From: Myxococcota bacterium
GTDB taxonomy: Bacteria > Myxococcota_A > Bradymonadia > UBA7976 > UBA1532
Direction: 5' to 3'
DNA: 62,197 bases
Assembly (NCBI GenBank): GCA_023150895.1
Contig: JAKLJY010000008.1
Location: forward strand, 1 to 62,197
A program made the translations under genes and the position numbers. The notes below the pieces were generated by a model, which saw only the letters and a list, made by a program, of their open reading frames with translations, searched no databases and was not told where the DNA came from. This document shows positions 1-7,455 of this stretch, in pieces. The number at the start of each line of letters is the position of its first letter. Position 1 is the stretch's first letter.

Positions 1-1896
1 GCGCGCGTGCCCTCGCTCGACGCGGCCATCCCCCTGCCCGACGGGGCGGTCGTCCCCGGCTGCGTTTTCGATTGGGAGTGCGAAGACGTCGACCACCTGT
101 GCATCGACGGGGCCTGCGTTCCGAACCCGGCGACGCTCGCCTGCCTGGACATGCCGGTCATCGACGGGCCGGTGGAGCTCGACCTGGTGATCCCCCCGAC
201 GAACACCCGTCTCTTCGCGTGCGGGTTCGCCTCTGGCCCCGAGGTCGCCTTCAGCCTGCCTGCCACCGCGAACACCTACTGCTTCTCCACCGTCGGCAGC
301 CCGGGTGACACCGTGCTCGCCGTCCGGCCCGACTGCCTCGACGACTCGGGCGACGTCGTCTGCATGGACGACATCGCCGGACGCGTACGGGCCGCCGAGA
401 TCACCGTCGGTCCCCACGACGCCGACTACGCGTTGATCGTCGACTCGTTTTCGCTCGACGGGCCGGTGCACCTCTCGGTCATGCGCGGTCCATGCCTGCC
501 CCGCGCCGCATGCGACACGGACGCCGACTGTTTCGGTTTCGACGAGGTCTGCGAGCTCGGGCAGTGCTGGCCCGTCCCCGGCCGGGACGCCTGCGAGGGC
601 CTGTGCCAGGAGTTCGCCCTCTGCGCGGGGGCCGCCGACACGTCCTGCACCTGCAACGGTCCCGGGCACGAGGCCTTCTACGAGCGCGCCTGCCTCGAGA
701 CGTGCTCCGTGGCCACGATCGCGGCCGTGCAGGACGCCATCGGCGCCTGTGACCGCTTCGTACCGGCGATGACGGCCGCCAATCCGGCCGCCGATGCCGC
801 GTGCAGCCCGGCGGATCCCGCCCTGTGTGTCTTCGACGTCGAGGCCGGGGCACCCCTGCCCGCCTGCGTCGAGTACGCGACCCGACTCGTGGAGTGCATC
901 ACGCCGACCTGTGATGGCGTCGTGCCGTACGCAGAACAGCTTCGCGACGGCCTCGCCGCGCAGTGTACGGACTCGTTCACCTCCCCGTTCGACGTCCCCG
1001 TCGCCTCCGGCCCGGAGGAGCTCATCGCGCTTGCCGGGCTCGACTGCGAGACCCCCGAGCTGCGACCTCACTGGCGCGCGATCGTCGACCCGGACTACGG
1101 CGCCGACCGCCGACTCGTGCTCGGCACCGTCTGCGACACGGGGGAGCCGAACAACGACGACGAGACCTGCACGCTCTACTGCGGCACGGTCGCGGCCTGT
1201 GACGGCCCCGATGCCACGCTGCCGGATGCGCAGTGCCGGGCGCGCTGCCAGCTCAGCGACACCCTCCGGAACGTTGCCGCCTGCGGGGCCCTCTCGCCCT
1301 TCGACTGCGATGCCTACTATGGCTGCACGCACGGGGACTACACACTCGATCACCCCGACGCCCTCGCGATCTTCCCGGCAGACTACACCTTCTCGGCCGG
1401 ACGATGCCTGTCCGCGCTCCCGGAGACGCCCGGACAAATGCTCGCGGCGCGGCTTTTCCCGCCCACCTACCCCTACCGCGTCGACGCGGTGGAGTACGTC
1501 CTGCAACACTTCCCGGCGTTCGGCTCCGACGCGGGCCGCGCGCACGACGTGGAGATCTGGGTGCAGCGCGCCTTCGAGCCGGACGCGAACCCCGCCGGGC
1601 TCCGGGGGCAGCGCATCGCCGTCCCCGCCACGGCGCTCGATCCGGATCGCCTCCGGCGCGTGCGCCTGCCGCTCGCCGCGCCCGTGCGCCTCGACGACGG
1701 TGACGTTCTGTTCGTGGGCGTGCACCTGACGGCCGGCGAGGCGGGCGCGCTCTGTGTGGCCGGCGGCGCGGACTTCGCTCCCGAGGGCAGCTTCTGGCTC
1801 AGCGAGAGCGCCGCCGCCCCCTACACGTGGTCCCCCCTCGACGCGCTTTTCGTCACCGATCCCTTCGCGATCTTCGCCCTCGGCACGGCCCTGTAA
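1..1896 (+). CDS. Cys-rich secreted protein, 5' end outside window (partial)
   Basis: The reading frame is open to the left edge, so the GTG at 7 need not be the true start and a signal peptide may lie upstream. The visible 629 residues are rich in regularly spaced cysteines (for example CVFDWECEDVDHLC near the N-terminus). This suggests a disulfide-bonded exported protein. The C-terminal third, without many cysteines, ends in a stretch reminiscent of a beta-sandwich. I recognise no enzyme motif and no named family. It reads in the same direction as ychF, 75 bases upstream of it. That gap has no convincing terminator. Function unknown; export is an inference from the Cys pattern. Confidence 0.75.
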   Translation, partial: ARVPSLDAAIPLPDGAVVPGCVFDWECEDVDHLCIDGACVPNPATLACLDMPVIDGPVELDLVIPPTNTRLFACGFASGPEVAFSLPATANTYCFSTVGSPGDTVLAVRPDCLDDSGDVVCMDDIAGRVRAAEITVGPHDADYALIVDSFSLDGPVHLSVMRGPCLPRAACDTDADCFGFDEVCELGQCWPVPGRDACEGLCQEFALCAGAADTSCTCNGPGHEAFYERACLETCSVATIAAVQDAIGACDRFVPAMTAANPAADAACSPADPALCVFDVEAGAPLPACVEYATRLVECITPTCDGVVPYAEQLRDGLAAQCTDSFTSPFDVPVASGPEELIALAGLDCETPELRPHWRAIVDPDYGADRRLVLGTVCDTGEPNNDDETCTLYCGTVAACDGPDATLPDAQCRARCQLSDTLRNVAACGALSPFDCDAYYGCTHGDYTLDHPDALAIFPADYTFSAGRCLSALPETPGQMLAARLFPPTYPYRVDAVEYVLQHFPAFGSDAGRAHDVEIWVQRAFEPDANPAGLRGQRIAVPATALDPDRLRRVRLPLAAPVRLDDGDVLFVGVHLTAGEAGALCVAGGADFAPEGSFWLSESAAAPYTWSPLDALFVTDPFAIFALGTAL

Positions 1897-1971
1897 AATC
1901 GGCCGCGCGCCTGATACTCTCCCGCGCCTTTTTCCCGATTCGTTCCCCTTCGCGCACCGCAGGAGAGTTCC

Positions 1972-3069
1972 ATGCAGGCTGGCATCGTCGGTTTGCCCAA
2001 CGTCGGCAAGTCCACCATCTTCAACGCGCTGACGGCCGCCGGCGCGGCCAGCGCCAACTACCCCTTCTGCACCATCGAGCCCAACGTCGGCATCCTGCCC
2101 GTGCCCGACGAGCGCATGGGCCGCATTCAGAAGTACATCCCCACCCAGAAGCAGATCCCCGCGGTCGTCGAGATCGTGGACATCGCCGGCCTCGTCCGCG
2201 GGGCGAGCAAGGGCGAGGGCCTCGGCAACCAGTTCCTCGGCAACATCCGCAACGTCGACGCCGTGTTGCACGTCGTCCGCTGCTTCGAGAACGCCGACGT
2301 CGTGCACGTCGACGGCGGCGTGAACCCGCTGCGCGACATCGACACCATCGACACCGAGCTGTGCCTCGCCGACATGGAGAGCGTGCAGAAACAGGTCGAT
2401 CGTTTCGGCAAGCGCGCCAAGGCCGGCGACAAGGAGGCCGCCGCCAAGATGGAGGTCCTCGAGCCGGTGCTCAAGCTGCTCGAGGCCGGCAAGCCCGCGC
2501 GCCTCTTGCCCGGCGCGCTGACGGACGAGAACACCAAGCGCGCGCTGCGCGACGCCGGCCTGCTCACCGGCAAGCCCGTCCTCTACGTCTGCAACGTCGA
2601 CGAAAAGAGCGCCGCGACGGGCAACGCCTTCTCGGAGGCCGTCGCGAAACACGCCGCCGCCGAGGGCGCCGGCTGCGTCGTCATCAGCGGCCAGGTCGAG
2701 GCCGAGGTCAGCGAGCTCGAGGCCGACGATCGCATGGCTTTCCTCTCCGAGCTCGGCCTCACCGAGCCCGGTCTGAACAAACTCGCCCGCGCCGCCTACA
2801 CGCTCCTCGGCCTGCAGATGTATTTCACCGCCGGCGAGAAAGAGATCCGCGCCTGGACGATCCCGGTCGGTGCCAAGGCCCCCGAAGCCGCCGGTGTCAT
2901 TCACACCGACTTCGAAAAGGGCTTCATCCGCGCCGAAGTCTTCACCCTCTCCGATCTCGAGCAATACAAGAGCGAGGCCGGCCTCAAGGCCGCCGGCAAG
3001 CTCCGCGTCGAGGGCAAGGAGTACGTCGTGCAGGATGGGGACATCATGCATTTCCGGTTCAATGTGTGA
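1972..3069 (+). CDS. ychF: Ribosome-binding ATPase YchF (OBG family)
   Basis: A 365-residue member of the universally conserved YchF/Ola1 subgroup of OBG P-loop NTPases, cytosolic proteins that bind the ribosome and prefer ATP over GTP. The P-loop GLPNVGKST is at residues 7-15, the G3 motif DIAG at 70-73, and the specificity motif reads NVDE at 208-211 instead of NKxD, the signature that separates YchF from true GTPases. A TGS domain fills about residues 281-365. Length is normal. ATG 1972 is supported by AGGAG about 6 bases upstream. The last codons and stop (3055-3069) recur at 6514-6528, so the gene's 3' end looks like an integration site. Confidence 0.97.
   Translation: MQAGIVGLPNVGKSTIFNALTAAGAASANYPFCTIEPNVGILPVPDERMGRIQKYIPTQKQIPAVVEIVDIAGLVRGASKGEGLGNQFLGNIRNVDAVLHVVRCFENADVVHVDGGVNPLRDIDTIDTELCLADMESVQKQVDRFGKRAKAGDKEAAAKMEVLEPVLKLLEAGKPARLLPGALTDENTKRALRDAGLLTGKPVLYVCNVDEKSAATGNAFSEAVAKHAAAEGAGCVVISGQVEAEVSELEADDRMAFLSELGLTEPGLNKLARAAYTLLGLQMYFTAGEKEIRAWTIPVGAKAPEAAGVIHTDFEKGFIRAEVFTLSDLEQYKSEAGLKAAGKLRVEGKEYVVQDGDIMHFRFNV
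3055..3069 (+). other. Candidate attL: 3' end of ychF
   Basis: CGGTTCAATGTGTGA encodes the C-terminal RFNV of YchF plus its stop. The same 15 bases with one change (T to C) occur at 6514-6528, again followed by TCCCG (after two extra bases here). The two copies bracket a region holding a recombinase remnant and toxin-antitoxin genes. That is what is expected when an element integrates at the 3' end of a conserved gene and leaves the gene intact. Inferred from the repeat and context only. Confidence 0.5.
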
Positions 3070-3335
3070 GATCCCGGCGCCGTCGGCCCGGGAGATCTGT
3101 CGTCGCTCATCGGCGACGGGGCGCGGCGGGCGGCGATGCTCCTGTGCTTCGGCCGCGCAGGGCTGGTCGACGACCGGGGCACGATTTCGTGTGGCCGTCG
3201 ACCCGCCGCCGGGGATGCACCGGGCACGAGAGTATTTCTCCGCGGCGCTCGGGATCTGCATCTCGGGCCGCGTTCAGGATGGCCGGGCGTCTTCGGCAAG
3301 GCTCGGGTCGTAGCCGAGGGCAGTCGTTGGCTTTC
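3070..3335. other. Non-coding stretch downstream of ychF
   Basis: This gap lies between the ychF stop and the 3' end of the convergent AbiEi-like gene. Both strands have open frames, but none has a plausible start, codon bias or recognisable product. It may hold decayed coding sequence from the island edge. No clear terminator hairpin with a T-run was found. Confidence 0.4.
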
Positions 3336-4379
3336 TCATGGCCGCTTCCAGGGCAGGTGGTGCTCGCGAAGGTCCTTTGCGGCCTCACTCGCACGCTCGG
3401 GGTGCCCGAGGAGGTCGAGCCACACCTGGACGGGGTGAACACACCGAAGCCCCACGGCCGTCACGGCGCCGGAGAAGACGCCCTCGTCTCGCGGGACGAC
3501 GAGCCAAACGTTCTCGCCTCGATCGACCGGGCGAAGTCCCAGCGCGTCGATGTCGGCGGGCGGCTCGGAGACGTAGAAGCTGACGAGTCGGTGGTCGGCG
3601 AACCGCCCAAGCCGCCAGGCGGCTGCGAGGCCGGTAGCGGCCCAGCGGACGTCGCGCTGCGCCGCGAGGCGCTCCGCCAGGGCCTCCGTGACTGCGGGGC
3701 CGGTGCGACCGACCGCGTGATATCGAGCGATGTCGTGTCGACGAAAGTCGTAGACCTGTGCCCAAGCGTCGAGCAGCACATCGGGCGAACGCGGCCGGAG
3801 CATCCCCGCCCCGAGGTCGTCGTCTACGAGTCCGTCCTCTCGCAGGCGGGTGACGACCTTGCTGACATAACCGGCGCTGAGCCCGGTCACCTCGGCCAGC
3901 TCGCGCTGTCGCCACCACTTCTCGGGACCGGCGAGCATCGCCCGGGTCAGGCGAGCGGCCTTGTCGGAGAACGCCGTGCTGGGTCGCCCCGGCGTTGCGA
4001 AACGGTTCGGCTGCCCCTCGATGAGGATGCGGAGCCTCGGTCCGCGGATGTTGGCGTTTCCGGACAGGTCGAGCCAGGACAGGCCCCGTTCGTCGACCCA
4101 CGCCTTCGCCTTCGGCCCCATGTAGGGTACGACCAGAACCCGGACGGCGCCGGGGTCCAGCGAGGCGTCGTCGCGTAGATGTTGGTGCGCCCTCTCCAGC
4201 ACCGCGACGTCGTCCCGTGCGTTCACCCCGAAGGCGAAGACGGTGTCGCCGGCGTGGACCACGAGGTCGAATTTGCGACCATCCCCGTCGACGGCGTGCT
4301 CGACCCGGATTGCTTCGCCGAGCCAGTTTCCGAGGAGGCTGGGGAGCTCGCGACGGGCGATGGTGTCCACGGCCTTCAT
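3336..4379 (-). CDS. AbiEi-family antitoxin/transcriptional regulator-like protein (orphan)
   Basis: A 347-residue protein resembling those annotated as type IV toxin-antitoxin AbiEi-family antitoxins. The N-terminal third is nuclease-fold-like, with the segment FDLVVHAGDTVFAFGVNAR. As I recall the family, relatives carry E-x-K at this place; here it is G-x-N, so any nuclease chemistry is probably lost. The centre (about 155-200) is a winged helix: QRELAEVTGLSAGYVSKVV. The C-terminal part includes ATGLAAAW and RCVHPVQVWLDLLGHPERA, typical of the family. ATG 4379 is chosen over more distant starts because AAGGAAG lies just upstream. No AbiEii nucleotidyltransferase is adjacent; the nearest nucleotidyltransferase, at 6892, belongs to another pair. 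Probably autoregulatory, given the inverted repeat at 4399-4414. Confidence 0.8.
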   Translation of the reverse strand: MKAVDTIARRELPSLLGNWLGEAIRVEHAVDGDGRKFDLVVHAGDTVFAFGVNARDDVAVLERAHQHLRDDASLDPGAVRVLVVPYMGPKAKAWVDERGLSWLDLSGNANIRGPRLRILIEGQPNRFATPGRPSTAFSDKAARLTRAMLAGPEKWWRQRELAEVTGLSAGYVSKVVTRLREDGLVDDDLGAGMLRPRSPDVLLDAWAQVYDFRRHDIARYHAVGRTGPAVTEALAERLAAQRDVRWAATGLAAAWRLGRFADHRLVSFYVSEPPADIDALGLRPVDRGENVWLVVPRDEGVFSGAVTAVGLRCVHPVQVWLDLLGHPERASEAAKDLREHHLPWKRP

Positions 4380-4398
4380 TCTTCCTTTATGCACCCGA

Positions 4399-4423
4399 TT
4401 TCCTCTGCAGGAAAGTATGTCAA
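4399..4423 (-). promoter_or_regulatory. Promoter/operator candidate for the AbiEi-like gene
   Basis: On the minus strand a TTGACA (-35 type, 4423-4418) is followed by TTTCCT-N4-AGGAAA (4414-4399), a perfect inverted repeat with 6-base arms. It lies 20-35 bases upstream of the start codon. The -10 element is not convincing. The arrangement fits a repressor site overlapping the promoter. Local sequence is A/T-rich compared with the surroundings. Confidence 0.4.
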
Positions 4424-4522
4424 AAAAGGAAATGAAGACGAGGTGCACCGGTTGGCGGGGCAAGCACACGCCGTCGCCCATGGGGCCACAGTGACGAGCA
4501 TCAGCGACCGACAACCCTTGCC

Positions 4523-5002
4523 TTGATCGGCGTGGCCACGCGGAACGGCGCCGCCTCGTCGCCCGCCCGTGTCGGCGCGATTCGGGTCGGCCATTGGTCG
4601 GAGGATCGCATGAGGGAGATCGGTGCCCCCAGGTGTCAGCACTCGGCCCGCGTGGTGCCCATCTCGACCGACTTGGCGAACGCGCTCATCTCCCTCACCG
4701 ACGAGCCGTCGGGGCGGTTGTTCCCCTGCCCGTTCGACCGCGAGTACCACTTCTGGCGTCACCGCATGCACCAGGCCCAGAAGAAGGCGGGCATCCGGCG
4801 CTTCAGTTTCCACGAGTTGCGTCGGGCTGTTGCCGACCGCATGCGGCGCGGCGGCGTGACCGTGGACGTGTACTGCAAGTTCATGGGTCCCGCGCCGATC
4901 ACGGGGCTTCGGCACGACTCGACTGTCGTGGACGATGGCCTGCGGGAGGCCCACGACAAGGCGCTGAAGAGCGCCCGACGGCGATTGAAGCCGAACATGT
5001 AG
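4523..5002 (+). pseudogene. Decayed tyrosine recombinase (C-terminal catalytic fragment)
   Basis: The 159-residue frame matches the C-terminal catalytic domain of phage-type integrases: an HSARVVPIS strand near 40-48, the HELRR box at 97-101 (H-x-x-R), then MGPAPITGLRHDSTVV at 121-136. In active enzymes the last segment has the form LGHxxxxTTxxHY. Here the histidine is proline (P123) and the nucleophilic tyrosine is aspartate (D132). The core-binding domain and first catalytic arginine are absent, and the only starts are weak (TTG). I therefore call it a remnant of the enzyme that may have moved this island. The exact 5' limit is uncertain. Confidence 0.65.
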
Positions 5003-5026
5003 GCCGTGGTCCAGTTGCCCGCCTCT

Positions 5027-5070
5027 TGGCAGCCTGGTTGCGCTTATTTCGTTTGGCTCGTATCCTGCCA
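5027..5070 (+). promoter_or_regulatory. Promoter and flanking inverted repeat upstream of the antitoxin/PIN operon
   Basis: TTGCGC (5038-5043) and TATCCT (5061-5066) are separated by exactly 17 bases, a reasonable sigma-70-type promoter. It lies in a stretch noticeably poorer in GC than the genome around it. TGGCAG (5027-5032) and CTGCCA (5065-5070) form an inverted repeat around it and could be an operator for the downstream HTH antitoxin. AGGAG precedes ATG 5087. Confidence 0.4.
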
Positions 5071-5086
5071 GCAGCAGGAGACGAAC

Positions 5087-5539
5087 ATGAACGCGCTTGC
5101 CCTGAACCTTCCATCCGACCACGACACGACCGCCGCACAGGCAGCCATCGACGTGCTCCGGGGCGTGGCCGTCCCCGGGGACACGAAGGTGCGACTTCGC
5201 CCAGACGACTCGCCCCATGAGGTCGAAGTGATCCTGCCTGCCGAGGCCGTCCATCTCCTGGTCCGTGTCCTGACGCACATGGCGAGCGGGAGCGCTGTCA
5301 CAATCTTGCCCGTCCAAGCGGAACTCACGACTCAACACGCAGCGGACCTCCTCGGGGTCTCCCGGCCGTACCTGGTGCGCCTCCTGGACGAGGGGAAGAT
5401 CCCTTTCCACAAGGTCGGCACCCACCGCCGCGTCCGAGCCGCTGACTTGATGGCTTACCAGGAACGGCGCCACAGCAAGAGCAAGCGTCTTCTCGATGAC
5501 CTGACGGAAGAAGCTCAGGAACTCGGGCTGGGGTACTGA
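5087..5539 (+). CDS. Excisionase-type HTH antitoxin of a PIN toxin pair
   Basis: This 150-residue protein carries an excisionase-family winged-helix DNA-binding domain at about 79-127 (AADLLGVSRPYLVRLLDEGKI, then HRRVRAADLMAY). A less conserved N-terminal half precedes it. Such proteins commonly sit just before PIN-domain toxins and act as antitoxin and operon repressor. The start at 5087 is preferred to a longer frame because CAGGAG lies 6 bases upstream. The next gene begins 5 bases after the stop, so the two are co-transcribed. The C-terminal tail (KRLLDDLTEEAQELGL) is likely the toxin-binding helix; that is inference. Confidence 0.85.
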   Translation: MNALALNLPSDHDTTAAQAAIDVLRGVAVPGDTKVRLRPDDSPHEVEVILPAEAVHLLVRVLTHMASGSAVTILPVQAELTTQHAADLLGVSRPYLVRLLDEGKIPFHKVGTHRRVRAADLMAYQERRHSKSKRLLDDLTEEAQELGLGY

Positions 5540-5544
5540 CGCCC

Positions 5545-6114
5545 GTGGCGTTCACCGTCGTCTACGACGCCTGCGTCCTCCATCCTGCGCCTCTGCGAGA
5601 CCTGCTGCTCCGAATTGCAGAGAGCCGGGTCGTCCGGGCGAGGTGGACCGACGAGATTCTCGACGAGACGTTCGCGAGCATCCAGGCTCGACGCCCGGAT
5701 CTCCCGCTCGAACGACTTGCACGAACCCGACGGATGATGTGCGAGGCCATCGACGACTGCCTGGTTACCGGACACGATGGGCTTGCCGATCAGGTCCAAC
5801 TACCGGACGAGGGAGACCGCCACGTCGTGGCCGCAGCCGTTCGCTGCGGGGCCCAAGCGATCATCACGGCCAATGTCCGGGACTTCCCAAGGGACGCTCT
5901 GGCCCCACTGGAAATGGTGGCACTTCACCCCGACGCCTTCATCGTCGACCTCATTGACCTCGCTCCAGGGCTCGTCCTGCGGGTGGTCCAGGAGCAAGCA
6001 ACGGCCCTCAAGAGTCCGCCGCATTCGCTGGCCGAAGTTCTGGATGTTCTTGAGCAGTGCGGTCTGGTGCAGACAACTGCCGAGCTTCGTCGCCTCTTCT
6101 GCTTGGGCGGCTGA
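5545..6114 (+). CDS. PIN-domain toxin (VapC-like ribonuclease)
   Basis: A 189-residue PIN-domain protein, a metal-dependent endoribonuclease family that forms the toxin of many toxin-antitoxin systems. The acidic site is visible: D8 in VVYDACVLHP, E41 in LDETF, D91 in DEGDRHV, and D113 in ANVRDFP, the usual quartet. It is longer than a minimal VapC (about 130-140 residues), with an extra helical C-terminal region after residue 125. It starts with GTG 5 bases after the antitoxin stop, which suggests translational coupling. All catalytic residues are present, so the toxin appears intact. Confidence 0.85.
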   Translation: MAFTVVYDACVLHPAPLRDLLLRIAESRVVRARWTDEILDETFASIQARRPDLPLERLARTRRMMCEAIDDCLVTGHDGLADQVQLPDEGDRHVVAAAVRCGAQAIITANVRDFPRDALAPLEMVALHPDAFIVDLIDLAPGLVLRVVQEQATALKSPPHSLAEVLDVLEQCGLVQTTAELRRLFCLGG

Positions 6115-6172
6115 ACAGACAAGAGCCGAGCAGCCGTTGCTGCCCGTCGCCCCGCTGGAGTCGATCTGGAGC

Positions 6173-6445
6173 ATGACCTGCCCCGAAATCGTCGAGGCCA
6201 TCCCAATCGGCGGCCATCGCCTCCGCCTCCGCTTCTCGGACGGCGTCGAGGGCGAGGTGGACGTGTCGGAGGTCGTGGCCTTTCGCGGGGTCGTCGCCGC
6301 CTTGAAGAATCCGGTCTTCTTCGAGCAGGTGGCTGTGGACGAGACCTGGGGCACCGTCACCTGGCCGGGCGATCTCGACCTGGCCCCGGAGCCCCTCTGC
6401 GACCGCATCGTGCAGGGCGCTGCGGCGCATCAGACGGTTCGCTGA
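6173..6445 (+). CDS. DUF2442 family protein
   Basis: A 90-residue protein with the DUF2442 pattern: a strand pair LRLRFSDGVEGEVDVSEV, then LKNPVFFEQVAVDETWGTVTWPGDLDLAPEPL. The family is small, of unknown biochemical function, and often found next to toxin-antitoxin genes or DUF4160 proteins. The start chosen (ATG 6173) gives the normal family length; the ribosome-binding site is weak. It follows the PIN toxin after 58 bases and may belong to the same transcript. It is the last gene inside the putative island. Confidence 0.8.
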   Translation: MTCPEIVEAIPIGGHRLRLRFSDGVEGEVDVSEVVAFRGVVAALKNPVFFEQVAVDETWGTVTWPGDLDLAPEPLCDRIVQGAAAHQTVR

Positions 6446-6513
6446 CGGGACGAAGCGGCGACAAAACGGGGATTTCCGCCGCAAACTCGCACGGCCGTAG
6501 CCCCGTGCAACAT

Positions 6514-6528
6514 CGGTTCAACGTGTGA
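6514..6528 (+). other. Candidate attR: copy of the ychF 3' end
   Basis: CGGTTCAACGTGTGA repeats the last codons and stop of ychF (3055-3069) with one base different, at the wobble position of the Asn codon. In frame it would read RFNV-stop, as YchF does. It lies just beyond the last cargo gene and before the next transcription unit. Confidence 0.5.
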
Positions 6529-6575
6529 TCCCGCACGCACGCCCCCCTCAGAACCGCGCTACACTCTCCCTCAGC

Positions 6576-6902
6576 ATGAATCACCACCAGCGCCTCGACG
6601 ACCGCAGCCTCGCGATGCACGCCTACGTCGCGGCGCGTCTGCGCGAACACCCCGAGCGGCTCTCCGAGGCCGAGGCGATCCTCGCGCGATGGGCGCGCTC
6701 GGCGGGCGAGCGGGTCCAGCCGGCGCTCGAGGAGTGGTCGGCGATTCTCCGTTCCGGGCTCGACGCGACCATCGCGGCCGCCGTCGATCCGAGCGAGGAA
6801 GGCAAGCGCCGACGGCAGTCTTCGCCATTGCTGTGTCTGCTCGATCCGCGGGAGCGATGGGCGCTCCTCCGGCAGTGGACGGGCGCGAACGATGCGCCGT
6901 GA
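6576..6902 (+). CDS. Small antitoxin-like protein paired with a nucleotidyltransferase
   Basis: A 108-residue, helical, charged protein. Its C-terminal segment SSPLLCLLDPRERWALLRQW resembles small proteins I recall encoded immediately before DUF6036-type nucleotidyltransferases (R-Q-S-S-P...L-x-P-R-E-R-W). The downstream gene starts 11 bases before this one stops, so the pair is translationally coupled in the order expected for antitoxin then toxin. ATG 6576 gives the compact product; a GTG further upstream (6525) would overlap the att-like repeat. No DNA-binding domain is obvious. The antitoxin role is inferred from context. Confidence 0.75.
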   Translation: MNHHQRLDDRSLAMHAYVAARLREHPERLSEAEAILARWARSAGERVQPALEEWSAILRSGLDATIAAAVDPSEEGKRRRQSSPLLCLLDPRERWALLRQWTGANDAP

Positions 6903-7428
6903 GCAACTCGAGCACGTGCTGCGGGCCGCCGGTGCCATTACGCAGTGCCGGGATTTCGTGGTGATCGGCAGCCAGGCCATCCTCGGCGAGCACCCGCACG
7001 CCCCAGACGAATTGCTCGTCTCTCGCGAGGTCGACCTGTACCCGCTCGACGTGCCCGCGCTCGCGGACCTGATCGATGGGACGATCGGCGAGGGCTCGCC
7101 GTTCGACACGACCCACGGATACTACGGCCAAGGGGTGGGGCCCGAGACGGCCATCCTGCCCGCGGGTTGGCAACAGCGCGTCATCCGGGTGTCGACGCCG
7201 GCCACCGGCGGGGCCGTCGGGTTTTGCATCGAGACCCACGATCTTGCGATCTCGAAGTACGCGGCGGGCCGGCCGAAAGACCGCGCATTCAACCGCGCGC
7301 TGGTTGTCCACGGTCTCGTGGAGCGCGAGACGCTCCTCTCGCGATGCGCGGGCCTGACCGATCGGGCCCTCGCCGAGCGCATCGTCGCCGCGATCAACGG
7401 AGACTGGTCGTCCATCGCGCCTGCCTGA
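6892..7428 (+). CDS. DUF6036-type nucleotidyltransferase (putative toxin)
   Basis: This 178-residue protein belongs to the minimal pol-beta nucleotidyltransferase group related to AbiEii/MNT toxins. The active-site pattern is visible: VIGSQAILG (G-S motif, residues 23-31) followed after about 15 residues by REVDLYP, which supplies the metal-binding acidic residues. A later helix reads DLAISKYAAGRPKDRAF, characteristic of DUF6036 members. It overlaps the preceding small gene by 11 bases. Related toxins transfer nucleotides to tRNA or protein targets; the target here is unknown. The motif appears complete. Confidence 0.8.
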   Translation: MRREQLEHVLRAAGAITQCRDFVVIGSQAILGEHPHAPDELLVSREVDLYPLDVPALADLIDGTIGEGSPFDTTHGYYGQGVGPETAILPAGWQQRVIRVSTPATGGAVGFCIETHDLAISKYAAGRPKDRAFNRALVVHGLVERETLLSRCAGLTDRALAERIVAAINGDWSSIAPA

Positions 7429-7455
7429 GGCGCGGCGGCCGCGGCGATTCCCCCC

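Noticed and set aside
1827-4178. A 783-codon plus-strand open frame covering ychF and the AbiEi-like gene
   Set aside because: Out of frame with ychF, whose motifs are unambiguous; the product is basic low-complexity sequence.
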